DNA of 64,000 nt from Oscillospiraceae bacterium (GTDB taxonomy: Bacteria > Bacillota > Clostridia > Oscillospirales > Ruminococcaceae): positions 48,143 to 112,142 of the forward strand of contig JAEEIA010000065.1 of the NCBI GenBank assembly GCA_016281125.1. The letters run 5' to 3'. Shown here in pieces: positions 10,801-17,625 of this stretch; within the stretch, counting starts at the first letter, position 1; every line of letters begins with the position of its first letter. The notes under the pieces are model-generated. The model was not told the DNA's origin. It worked only from the letters and a program-made list of their open reading frames with translations, and did no database searches. The position numbers and the translations under genes are program-made.

Positions 10801-12785
10801 TCATCGAGGCTGTTTCCGAGCAGTACAGCGAGGTCACAGCGGAGGGGGCTGAAAACGTCAGAGAAGCGACGGAAACGGTATCGGAAACCGTGACTGAATC
10901 TGTTTCCGAGCTGACCGAAACAATTTCTGAATCTGTTCAGGAAACAGTGAAGGAGATCACCGAACAGGTCGAAGAAGCCGCTGAGGCTCCGGCTGAAACT
11001 GCTGAGGCAATCGAAGAGATTACAGCGCCTGTCATTGAGGAGATCACCGAGCAGGTGGAAGATACTGCAGAGGCTCCGGCTGAAACGGTTGAGGCTATCG
11101 AAGAGATTGCAGCGCCTGTCATTGAGGAGATCACCGAACAGGTCGAAGAAACCGCTAAGGCTCCGGCCGAAACGGTTGAAGCAATCGAAGAGATTGCTGA
11201 ACCTGTCATTGAGGAGATCACCGAGCAGGTTGAAGAAACCGCAGAGGCTCCGGCTGAAACGGCTGAGGCAATCGAAGAAATTGTAGCGCCTGAGATCGAG
11301 GAGATTACCGAACAGGTCGAGGAATTCGCAGAAGCTCCGGCTGAAACGGTTGAAGCAATCGAAGAGATTGCTGAACATGTTATTGAGGAGATCACCGAAC
11401 AGGTCGAAGAAACCGCAGAAGTTCCGGCTGAAACGGCTGAGGCAATCGAAGAGATTGCTGAACATGTTATTGAGGAGATCACCGAACAGGTCGAAGAAGC
11501 CGCTGAGGCTCCGGCCGAAACGGTTGAAGCAATCGAAGAGATTGCTGAACCTGTTATTGAGGAGATCACCGAGCAGGTCGAAGAAGCCGCAGAGGCTCCG
11601 GCTGAAACGGTTGAGACAATCGAAGAAATTGCAGAGCCTGCGATCGAGGAGATCACTGAACAGGTTGAGGAAATCGCAGAAGTTCCGGCTGAAACGTCTG
11701 AGGCAATCGAAGAGATTCCAGCGCCTGTCATTGAGGAGATTACTGAACAGGTTGAAGAAGTCGCAGAGGCTCCGGCTGAAACGTCTGAGGCAATCGAAGA
11801 GATTGCAACGCCTGAGATCGAGGAGATCACTGAACAGGTTGAAGACGCTCCGGTTACACTGTCCATGCTGGAGGAAATCGTTCCGGAACAGTTTGTCCGC
11901 AAGCTGCCGGAGGAGCCGAAGCATACCGAACCCGGTTTGCTGGAGATGCCTGTCGGCATCGAAAGTATGCTGAGCGATATGGGCAGCAGCGAAGCGCCTG
12001 CACAGCCCGTACAGGTTGCTGCGCCTGTTCAGGAAGAAGCACCCGTCCAAAAGCAGGAATCCGTCAGCTCCGATATTCCGGCGGACGGCAAGTTTACGAC
12101 GCGCGAGCGCCGCAAGATCTATCACCACGAGGCAACGCTGGAAATCCCGCGCGGTTATCTGGAAATCCGTGCCGGTGCGTGTGCCGGCCTGGAAGAGCTG
12201 GAATCCGTCATTCTGCCTGATACAATCGTCAAGATCGGCAGCGGCGCCTTCTCAGATTCGACCGCACTGAAAAATGTCGTGATTCCGCTTTCCGTTAAGG
12301 AAATCGCGGAGGATGCATTTGAAGGCTGTGACGCAATCACAAACGTCACGATGCCGATGGCACTGGAATGGATCGCCCCGGTTCTGTTCGGTCAGAATGT
12401 TGTCATCAACTGGCTGGAGGAGAACAAGGAGGAAAGCGATTCCATCGGGGACGGCCGCTATACCAGACAGCTTCGCAAGGAGCTTTATCACGGTGAACCG
12501 ACGCTGATTATTCCTGAGGGTATCACGGAAATCCGTCCGGGCGCCTGCGCCGGTCTGGAAACCATGACAGAAGTCGTCCTGCCAAGCACTCTGACAAAGA
12601 TCTGCTCCGGCGCGTTCTCCGAATGCGTTTCGCTGCGCGTGCTGGATATCCCGGCCTCTGTTACCGAACTGGAGGAGGATGCCTTCGAGGACTGCACGTC
12701 CCTGCGCATGGTTGCGATTCCGTCGCATCTGGAAAAACAGGCAAGAGCCTGCTTCCCGGAGGCTGACCTCGCAATTCTTGACTGA
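4815..12785 (+). CDS. Giant BspA-type leucine-rich-repeat / coiled-coil protein (2,656 aa, no signal peptide)
   Basis: A single uninterrupted 2,656-codon gene. The N-terminus (MAERVFTREDAKSLIRS) has no signal peptide, and neither a transmembrane segment nor a sorting signal is seen, so it appears cytoplasmic. Order: LRR_5/BspA repeats (about 30-370, IPEGVTRISSHAF style), a helical region (about 430-635), 26 consecutive ten-residue repeats of the form MQEKIDAISG (636-895), a Pro/Ala-rich linker (about 905-1035), LRR blocks two and three (about 1040-1390 and 1410-1680), an acidic region, thirteen 29-residue Glu-rich repeats with consensus TEQVEE..EAPAETVEAIEEI.PVIEEI (about 1892-2344), and a final LRR block (about 2425-2656). 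BspA-like LRRs usually mediate protein binding on surfaces; here the role is unknown. It has its own promoter and terminator, so it is monocistronic. A scaffold or filament is a guess. Confidence 0.9.
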   Translation: MAERVFTREDAKSLIRSNTDRVRIPSDFTAIDRGALAGFSQMEELIIPEGVTRISSHAFYTRSFKNTCKLKRLTIPSSLTEFGRWPFYGCDELESVYLPDNFDPAKAVELFWDNSSVMLFFGKKTLFGAKNKNKTVQDYMTDKDNFGVLTLGSTPMLEVAPDASLLIPASYTFILSSAMKGLASKGIKRLLIPRTVRGIGANAFASLDTLEQVIFEEGTEYIDNGALAGCRRLRSIIVPDSVKEIGVGAFSNLPSLEMVRLPVGLHEVADELFSNDKALKNVYFGNRLERIGAGAFAGCSSIRSMMLPQGIQSIGNSAFWECKLLQRLYVPVSCKSVTQSTFGNCPFLTELHMPRIIHDQHEMKRVFGDITNPTITWLDPGAVPPEWKDDDILPEVKLEEIPTEVPKKPVDFTELISNMPIQAALSKQTEEKAASKLSKVDSASVEKMERSIASMQLQIATLAETARENAAYGVPDIDQETIDRLYQNLAVMQKNYESLEKFQNSADAMESLQKQMEDMEMMQEKIQQISDMQKSVREQSKKLSAIQEKVSQISEMNAKLGQISELQNKVNAIGDVQNFSGLISELEAKIGSLQAFQEKANAVAALQEKLDSIGDVQNMANLINELEGKVGSIADIQDKFDSIAAMQEKVEALSDIQDKVDAISEMQEKIDAVSGMQNQVDAVSGMQDQIGTVSGMQDQIGTVSGMQEKLDAISGMQEKIDAISGMQEKIDAISGMQEKIDAISGMQEKLDAISGMQEKVDAISGIQEKVDVISDMQEKIDAVAGMQEKIDAVAGMQDRVEAIADIQQTVESISDLRESAQQISEMREKMDAFADVQSKVEAIGDVQEKVEAISEVQEKVSILPDMQEKVSVIPEMQERIEDLSDMQEQTAQHIAALAPEAAFQSMNAAINGAPAQGVPFANVPVSEANRLPEPPSVPAAPDVSPVVSPFAERPNQDLFAGDSVKPVSVAPGQNPFEAPGFSAPVSAPAVPVPAAAPGSTTADDLIAAFAENTQEAAQPDQPEAAAEAPAPVPAAESNVPYGSFDECIAFCAIHKGDYPETDRVFTQEISKPMPGPVERSAALKNYTVIGYRAFRSSQSGERFEIPEGVRRAETQAFWDSPRLLAMELPASLTEVEPDAFSGCSRLADVYIPADLSERKIVEYFLFRPEIKVHWPKKKILSRARVESVADLMEQFDDILTAQKAKKLVVRNHILQIPEGFTTIAPNFAQGIDIRADEPEHTLSTIFLPRSVRRIAARAFTGLESVRHIIIPEGLQMIDMNAFSGCMGPARLVLPDSVSYIGPFAFAAPCQYEQIRLPKNLRSIPENAFMNCNTLVGLRIPNTVTEVGCMALAGCSNLSSLTIPRRFEGKLPLILDGPVKINVSWTDETPEISADEPSNALMNYVDQRFAPAAESRLFTPEISKACDNFNERIKEMHSHPVLAANSLAEIANQTKFEIPLGVMRLCSYTFGSNQRLLTLTVPKALNEFEYASFYDCEKLRDVFLPEEFDKNLAASMFMRYPSALVYFGNARPVRVRQLTAECPWLMTSSDVAELNAENGVLRVPDGYLIIGSFMYHGILGKPQISRFELAPSVRIIGTLAFSNLHNLTEVSCPEGLRAVEPRAFIDCSGLKRVVFPSTLQFLGKNAFIGCGELEEVVIPQRFEDRLSEILRECPKVKFTWTAEPAAAAEEPVSAPVTETVPAAEAPVEESVSIEDEIAKIEKAAPVSGEIPETVPAVDELTALADEEFADEIPPVEDIAVSDETEITDVAEPEVPAFTIPEFPSDDEFARPSEDILAELAEAPASESPLFTIPAFENEPESSAPEVDTPADHTDGNYIPPSITIKPIKTAVEPAESDAESAAENLTEQLEEIAETPNETIESLEEIAVPAAEEISEQIEEIAEAPAETVEAIEEIAEPVIEEITEQGEEIAEAPAETVEAIEEIAEPVIEEITEQVEEIAEAPAEAAECATETVTEIVRETTEANAEALNEALSEKIIEAVSEQYSEVTAEGAENVREATETVSETVTESVSELTETISESVQETVKEITEQVEEAAEAPAETAEAIEEITAPVIEEITEQVEDTAEAPAETVEAIEEIAAPVIEEITEQVEETAKAPAETVEAIEEIAEPVIEEITEQVEETAEAPAETAEAIEEIVAPEIEEITEQVEEFAEAPAETVEAIEEIAEHVIEEITEQVEETAEVPAETAEAIEEIAEHVIEEITEQVEEAAEAPAETVEAIEEIAEPVIEEITEQVEEAAEAPAETVETIEEIAEPAIEEITEQVEEIAEVPAETSEAIEEIPAPVIEEITEQVEEVAEAPAETSEAIEEIATPEIEEITEQVEDAPVTLSMLEEIVPEQFVRKLPEEPKHTEPGLLEMPVGIESMLSDMGSSEAPAQPVQVAAPVQEEAPVQKQESVSSDIPADGKFTTRERRKIYHHEATLEIPRGYLEIRAGACAGLEELESVILPDTIVKIGSGAFSDSTALKNVVIPLSVKEIAEDAFEGCDAITNVTMPMALEWIAPVLFGQNVVINWLEENKEESDSIGDGRYTRQLRKELYHGEPTLIIPEGITEIRPGACAGLETMTEVVLPSTLTKICSGAFSECVSLRVLDIPASVTELEEDAFEDCTSLRMVAIPSHLEKQARACFPEADLAILD
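6720..7499 (+). repeat. In-frame 30-bp tandem repeat array (26 units) encoding decad coiled coil
   Basis: Units begin every 30 bases with A/G-T-(G/C/A)-CAG and encode MQEKIDAISG-like decads. Three units (6960-7049) are nearly or fully identical at DNA level, the flanks progressively more diverged, which suggests expansion from the centre. No unit breaks the register across 780 bases. Confidence 0.95.
10488..11846 (+). repeat. In-frame 87-bp repeat array encoding Glu-rich 29-residue units
   Basis: Successive copies of GAGATCACCGA lie 87 bases apart (for example 11130 and 11217). About three copies (10488-10710) are separated from ten more (10950-11846) by a related but diverged Glu/Thr/Ser-rich stretch. 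Confidence 0.93.
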
Positions 12786-12793
12786 TCCTATAC

Positions 12794-12833
12794 AAAAAAT
12801 CGCCGCAAAGCTGATGGTTTTGCGGCGATTTTT
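12794..12833 (+). terminator. Rho-independent terminator
   Basis: A long stem AAATCGCCGCAAA / TTTGCGGCGATTT with an eight-base loop and a T run, eight bases after the giant repeat-protein gene. Confidence 0.9.
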
Positions 12834-12884
12834 CTGTAATCAGGCAGAACTCTGCGTATTCAGCGAAAATCTGTCGAAATCCTC

Positions 12885-12913
12885 TTGTATTTTTTTACTG
12901 AGTGTGCTATAAT
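12885..12913 (+). promoter_or_regulatory. Promoter of the asp23-fakA operon
   Basis: TTGTAT (12885-12890), 17-base spacer, TATAAT (12908-12913). Confidence 0.75.
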
Positions 12914-12945
12914 AATATGAGAATGTACAGAAAGGAGTGCCCAAT

Positions 12946-13293
12946 ATGATAGTGATCGAAAACCATATTGGCAGTATTCGCGTATCGAAGCCCTATCTGT
13001 ATGCCCTGATTGAGCATACGGTGACGAGCTGTTTCGGCGTTGCAGACCTGAACGATTCTTCTCCGATTGAAACGATTAAGACGAAGCTGTTCCCGAGCGA
13101 TATCCGCCGCGGAATCCGGCTGCGGACCCGGCAGAATCAGCTTGTTGTGGATCTGCATATCGTGACCGGTATCGGAGCGAATATGTCTGCAATTACGGAC
13201 AGCATCCGGAATAAGGTACGGTATGCAATCGAACAGGCGACCGGCTTTGAGCCGGCTGCGATCAACGTATATATTGACGGCATTCGCGCCTGA
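12946..13293 (+). CDS. Asp23/Gls24 family protein
   Basis: A 115-residue protein of the Asp23/Gls24 (YloU) family. The family is cytosolic or membrane-associated in Gram-positives and is linked to envelope stress and fatty-acid metabolism. The sequence begins IVIENHIGSIRVSKPYLYALIEHTV and ends with the conserved VNVYIDGI-type strand (INVYIDGIRA). I chose the ATG at 12946 because AAAGGAG lies eight bases upstream; a GTG at 12937 would sit inside that ribosome-binding site. The next gene, fakA, starts 19 bases downstream, reproducing the widespread yloU-yloV pairing, which supports both calls. Confidence 0.88.
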   Translation: MIVIENHIGSIRVSKPYLYALIEHTVTSCFGVADLNDSSPIETIKTKLFPSDIRRGIRLRTRQNQLVVDLHIVTGIGANMSAITDSIRNKVRYAIEQATGFEPAAINVYIDGIRA

Positions 13294-13312
13294 TGAAGTG
13301 GAGGAGCAGAAC

Positions 13313-14974
13313 TTGATTACCGGAAAACAACTGAAAGCGGCGATTATTCATGCCGCGATTCTGATTACCAATCAAAGACGTTCGGTGGATGAGCTGAATG
13401 TCTATCCGGTTCCGGACGGCGATACCGGAACCAATATGTCCATGACGATCAGTGCTGCAAAGCGCGAGCTGGAGCTTCTTTCCGATAAGGTCACAGTATC
13501 CGAAGTCGCGGATGTGACTGCATCGTCTATGCTTCGCGGCGCAAGAGGCAATTCCGGCGTGATTACCTCACTGCTGTTCCGCGGCTTTTCCAAGGGACTT
13601 GCGGGGCTGACAAATGCAGAAAAGGCTGATTTTGCAAATGCATTGGAACTCGGTGTGGCCGGTGCTTACAAGGCTGTCATGAAGCCGACAGAGGGTACCA
13701 TCCTCACGGTTTCGCGCATGGCAGCGAACAAGGCACAGGAGCTGGCCAAGACTGATATTGATGATCTGACATTCTGGCAGGGAATTCTGGACGAAGCGAA
13801 TGCTGTCCTGAAGCAGACCACGGAAATGCTGCCAGTACTGAAAAAAGCGAACGTCGTCGATGCAGGCGGACAGGGCTTCTGCATCATTCTCAGCGGTATG
13901 CTGGATTCCTTCCGCGGCGCGGCACTCCCGGAGGAGGCATCCGAAACAAAGGCATCTGCGCCGGATCCGGCTGTGGACTTCAACTCCGCGGTGGCTCAGT
14001 ATGATGACGAAATCAACTTCACATACTGCACTGAATTTATCATTGAAAAGAATGATGCGAGCGTAGACGGCGCGAAGCTGCGTGCATATCTCGAAACAAT
14101 CGGCGACTGTGTTGTTGTTGTCGAGGATGATGAGATCATCAAAGTGCATGTGCATACCGATACGCCTGGTCTGGCACTGACAAAGGCGTTGGAATTCGGT
14201 CATTTCATCAACGATCCAAAACCGAAGATCGAGAACATGCGGATTCAGCATGCCGGCAAGGTGAAGGAAGCGAAAATCGTCAAGCAGCAGGAGGTCGTTC
14301 CGGTTGAGCCGACCAAGGAGTTCGGCTTTGTTTCCGTCGCAGCTGGCGGCGGACTGGAACAGACATTCCTCGACCTCGGCGTTGATCAGGTTGTTAAGGG
14401 CGGTCAGACGATGAACCCTTCGACCGATGATATTCTGCGTGCGATTCACGCAACACCGGCGAGAACAGTCTTTGTGCTGCCGAACAATAAGAATATCATC
14501 ATGGCGGCGGAGCAGGCAATCAACCTTGCGAACCGCAATGTCGTTGTGCTCCAGACGCGCACGATCCCGCAGGGCATCGCTGCAATGCTGGCATTTGACG
14601 AGTCCATGGATATGAATGAGAACCGCACACAGATGACCAAGGCATTTGAGCGTGTGTCCTCCGGTTCGGTTACATTTGCAGCGCGTGATTCTGAACTGGA
14701 CGGCCAGAAGATCAAAAAGAACGAGGTGCTGGCACTGGATAACGGCAAGCTCTCGTTTACGGAAAAGGACGTTAACAAGGCGGCCTATAAGCTGACCAAG
14801 AAAATGGTCAAGAGCGATTCCAGCTACATCACACTGATTTACGGTGCGGATGTCACGGAGGATCAGGCACAGCAGCTCTACGACCAGCTTTCTGCCAAGA
14901 TGAAGGATCGTGTTGAAATCACAATGCTCTGCGGCGGCCAGCCTGTATACTATTATCTCATTTCAGTCGAATAA
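13313..14974 (+). CDS. fakA: Fatty acid kinase ATP-binding subunit, DhaL/DegV-fold (YloV)
   Basis: A 553-residue protein of the FakA/YloV family. The N-terminal DhaL (DAK2) domain carries the ATP/Mg motif VPDGDTGTNM and GARGNSGVI; a middle DAK1-like region and a C-terminal domain follow, the usual length and order. FakA phosphorylates fatty acids held by a DegV-type FakB partner, feeding exogenous or recycled fatty acids to phospholipid synthesis; no FakB is in the window. The start is TTG at 13313, behind GGAGG at the right distance; longer versions would run back into the asp23 gene. It is co-transcribed with the Asp23-like gene. Confidence 0.9.
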   Translation: MITGKQLKAAIIHAAILITNQRRSVDELNVYPVPDGDTGTNMSMTISAAKRELELLSDKVTVSEVADVTASSMLRGARGNSGVITSLLFRGFSKGLAGLTNAEKADFANALELGVAGAYKAVMKPTEGTILTVSRMAANKAQELAKTDIDDLTFWQGILDEANAVLKQTTEMLPVLKKANVVDAGGQGFCIILSGMLDSFRGAALPEEASETKASAPDPAVDFNSAVAQYDDEINFTYCTEFIIEKNDASVDGAKLRAYLETIGDCVVVVEDDEIIKVHVHTDTPGLALTKALEFGHFINDPKPKIENMRIQHAGKVKEAKIVKQQEVVPVEPTKEFGFVSVAAGGGLEQTFLDLGVDQVVKGGQTMNPSTDDILRAIHATPARTVFVLPNNKNIIMAAEQAINLANRNVVVLQTRTIPQGIAAMLAFDESMDMNENRTQMTKAFERVSSGSVTFAARDSELDGQKIKKNEVLALDNGKLSFTEKDVNKAAYKLTKKMVKSDSSYITLIYGADVTEDQAQQLYDQLSAKMKDRVEITMLCGGQPVYYYLISVE

Positions 14975-14979
14975 GCAGG

Positions 14980-15005
14980 AAAAGGACGGTTTTCCGTCCT
15001 TTTCT
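14980..15005 (+). terminator. Rho-independent terminator of asp23-fakA
   Basis: AAAAGGACGG, TTTT loop, CCGTCCTTTT, directly after the fakA stop codon. Confidence 0.9.
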
Positions 15006-15027
15006 TCTATATCAGAAGGAAAATACA

Positions 15028-15714
15028 ATGATGCTGTTACTGTTTGAAGAACTGCCCTCCCGGGAGCGCGGAACAAGCTCCGGCCCGCTTACATGGTATA
15101 TTCTTGCCGCGATTATCCTTTTCTGGACTGTGGTATTTATCATCTCTGCTGTCAACCAGAGCCGGAAGAAAAAACGGAAAATACAGGAAGAAAAGGATTA
15201 CGGGGTACTGTATGTCCGGACGGTGACATTTACCGATATGATGATGTTCGGAACAATCACGGCGGAGTTTAATACGCTGACCGGGATTCTGAAAGCGGAA
15301 AATATCCGGCTGCCGAAATTCGGAAGCCAGGCACCGAATGCGATCCTGGTTGAGAATTACAAGGATGCGTACCATGAAACCGTGCTGCGGCATCTGAATA
15401 CCGCATATACCAATGCGCAGGATATTTTGCTGCGTATGGCAGAGCGTATGCTGCCGCTGCTGAATCCGGATCCGGAAACAGGATCCCCGACACTTTCAGA
15501 GCTGGCTGACCGGATTCTGGTGACGGATTTTCAGTTTGCCGATGCAGGGGATTCGCTTACCATGCTGATCGTCGCAGGTGCAGAGTATGCAAATGAAACA
15601 TTCAGCCTGAGTGCGCTGTATCTGCCGGATCCGGTTCATTGGGAATATGAGGCTGAAAAGATAGAATGCTCGGAGGAGCAGTGGAAAACCGATGGAGAAA
15701 CGACAATATCATAA
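15028..15714 (+). CDS. Single-pass membrane protein of unknown function
   Basis: A 228-residue protein not recognised. One transmembrane helix (about residues 22-42, WYILAAIILFWTVVFIISAV) is followed by a Lys/Arg cluster (NQSRKKKRKIQEEK), predicting a cytoplasmic C-terminal domain of about 180 residues with mixed alpha/beta character. Its 3' end overlaps queH by 23 bases, so the two genes are probably co-transcribed and translationally coupled. Nothing in the sequence ties it to queuosine synthesis. Confidence 0.75.
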   Translation: MMLLLFEELPSRERGTSSGPLTWYILAAIILFWTVVFIISAVNQSRKKKRKIQEEKDYGVLYVRTVTFTDMMMFGTITAEFNTLTGILKAENIRLPKFGSQAPNAILVENYKDAYHETVLRHLNTAYTNAQDILLRMAERMLPLLNPDPETGSPTLSELADRILVTDFQFADAGDSLTMLIVAGAEYANETFSLSALYLPDPVHWEYEAEKIECSEEQWKTDGETTIS

Positions 15715-16360
15715 GGAAATGGCCGCAGAGATTGCCAAAATTCCGGCGGACACCGTGCCGAAGCTGCTGCTTCACAGCTGCTGCGGCCCTTGCAGCACGG
15801 CGGTTCTGGAACAGCTCATGCCGCATTTTGAGATTGTGCTGTTCTATTATAATCCGAATATAGCACCGCGCGGGGAATATGGACGGCGGCTTGCAGCACA
15901 GAAGCAGCTACTCGCTCAGCTGCCGCATTGCCATCCGGTGACATTGGTTGCGCCGCCGTATGACGATGCACCCTTCTGGGCGGCAGTCAAAGGCGTCGAG
16001 GATACGCCGGAAATGGGGGAGCGCTGCGAAAAATGCATTGCGCAGCGGATGCAGGAATCTCTTGCGGCTGCAATCGCGTATCACTGCGATTATTTTACGA
16101 CAACGCTGTCGGTCAGCCCGCATAAGAATGCGCCGTATATCAATGCCTGCGGAGAAGCGATTGCCGCAGGTCAGCCGGTCAGATATCTGCCGTCTGATTT
16201 CAAAAAGGGCGGGGGATATGCACGGTCAGTTGAACTGTCCGGTGTGTACGGACTTTACCGGCAGGACTACTGCGGCTGTCCGATGTCGCTGCGCGAAGCG
16301 GAGATCAGAAGAAAGGCAAAGGATCTGAAAAACATGCCTGATTCCGTGCTCGAAAAGTGA
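15692..16360 (+). CDS. queH: Epoxyqueuosine reductase QueH
   Basis: A 222-residue protein of the QueH (formerly DUF208) family, which reduces epoxyqueuosine to queuosine in the tRNA wobble base, replacing cobalamin-dependent QueG in many Firmicutes. Visible signatures are the N-terminal LLHSCCGPCS motif, the GERCEKC pair, and YRQDYCGC near residue 195, which supply the cysteines for the iron-sulfur cluster and second metal site. Length matches the family. The start lies inside the preceding membrane-protein gene. Confidence 0.93.
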   Translation: MEKRQYHKEMAAEIAKIPADTVPKLLLHSCCGPCSTAVLEQLMPHFEIVLFYYNPNIAPRGEYGRRLAAQKQLLAQLPHCHPVTLVAPPYDDAPFWAAVKGVEDTPEMGERCEKCIAQRMQESLAAAIAYHCDYFTTTLSVSPHKNAPYINACGEAIAAGQPVRYLPSDFKKGGGYARSVELSGVYGLYRQDYCGCPMSLREAEIRRKAKDLKNMPDSVLEK

Positions 16361-16419
16361 ATAAATATGGGTATATTCTCTGAAATCGTTATTTTTTTCA
16401 CAATGTTAGGCTTTTGCCC

Positions 16420-16448
16420 TTGACATTACCCGTAAAAAATAGTATACT
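16420..16448 (+). promoter_or_regulatory. Promoter of serC-serA
   Basis: TTGACA (16420-16425), 17-base spacer, TATACT (16443-16448). A leader of about 65 bases precedes serC; no T-box or riboswitch motif is seen in it. Confidence 0.85.
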
Positions 16449-16515
16449 ATATACAAGTTCAGTCTGATTCTGGATGGCTGACGATCAAACGAATAATCAA
16501 ATGGAGGCTAAGACT

Positions 16516-17601
16516 ATGAGCAGAGTTTACAACTTCAGCGCAGGCCCGGCTGTTCTGCCGGAGGAAGTCCTGAAAGAAGCAGCAGAGGAAATGATGGATT
16601 ACCGGGGAACCGGCATGTCCGTTATGGAGATGAGCCATCGTTCCAAGGCATATGATCAGATCATCAAGGAAGCTGAGGCTGACCTTCGTGACCTGATGAA
16701 TATTCCGGATAACTACAAGGTTATCTTCCTTCAGGGCGGTGCATCCCTGGTGTTCGCAGAGGTTCCGATGAACCTGATGAAGAACGGCAAGGCTGCTTAT
16801 ATCATCACCGGCCAGTGGGCAAAGAAGGCGGCACAGGAAGCTGAAAAGTATGGTGAAGTCGTCAAGGTTGCATCCTCTGCTGACAAGACCTTCTCTTATA
16901 TTCCGGACTGCTCCGATCTGGATATTCCCGAGGATGCAGACTATGTCTACATCTGCGAGAACAACACCATTTACGGCACGAAGTACTGGGAGCTGCCGAA
17001 CACCAAGGGCCACATCCTTGTTTCGGACGTTTCTTCCTGCTTCCTGTCTGAGCCGATTGACGTTTCCAAGTACGGCGTTGTCTACGGCGGCGTCCAGAAG
17101 AACGTCGGCCCGGCAGGCGTGCAGATTGTCATTGTCCGTGAGGATCTGATTGCTGACGGCCCGGCATTCAAGCAGTGCCCGACCATGTGCGACTGGAAGA
17201 TTCAGGCAGATAACGATTCTTTGTACAACACGCCGCCCTGCTACGGCATCTACATCTGCGGCAAGGTCTTCAAGTGGATCAAGAAGATGGGCGGCCTTGA
17301 GGGCATGAAGGCTCATAACGAGAAGAAGGCAAAGATTCTGTACGATTTCCTCGATCAGAGCAAGCTGTTCAAGGGCACCGTCGAGAAGAAGGATCGCTCC
17401 CTCATGAATGTTCCGTTTGTCACTGGTAATGAGGAGCTCGATAAGAAGTTTGTTGCTGAAGCAAAGGCAGCCGGTTTTGAGAACCTCAAGGGCCACAGAA
17501 CCGTCGGCGGTATGCGTGCTTCGATCTACAATGCAATGCCGATTGAGGGCGTTGAGAAGTTGGTCGAGTTCATGAAGAAGTTTGAGGCTGAAAACGCCTG
17601 A
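16516..17601 (+). CDS. serC: Phosphoserine aminotransferase
   Basis: A 361-residue class V aminotransferase that makes 3-phosphoserine from 3-phosphohydroxypyruvate and glutamate, the second step of serine synthesis. It opens with the family start RVYNFSAGPAVLPEEVL, and the PLP lysine is in GGVQKNVGPAG. The ATG at 16516 was chosen because GGAGG lies eight bases upstream and the protein then begins where SerC proteins normally do; an in-frame ATG at 16474 adds 14 residues without homology. serA follows 24 bases downstream. Confidence 0.95.
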   Translation: MSRVYNFSAGPAVLPEEVLKEAAEEMMDYRGTGMSVMEMSHRSKAYDQIIKEAEADLRDLMNIPDNYKVIFLQGGASLVFAEVPMNLMKNGKAAYIITGQWAKKAAQEAEKYGEVVKVASSADKTFSYIPDCSDLDIPEDADYVYICENNTIYGTKYWELPNTKGHILVSDVSSCFLSEPIDVSKYGVVYGGVQKNVGPAGVQIVIVREDLIADGPAFKQCPTMCDWKIQADNDSLYNTPPCYGIYICGKVFKWIKKMGGLEGMKAHNEKKAKILYDFLDQSKLFKGTVEKKDRSLMNVPFVTGNEELDKKFVAEAKAAGFENLKGHRTVGGMRASIYNAMPIEGVEKLVEFMKKFEAENA

Positions 17602-17625
17602 TTATTGATATAGGAGGGTATTCCC

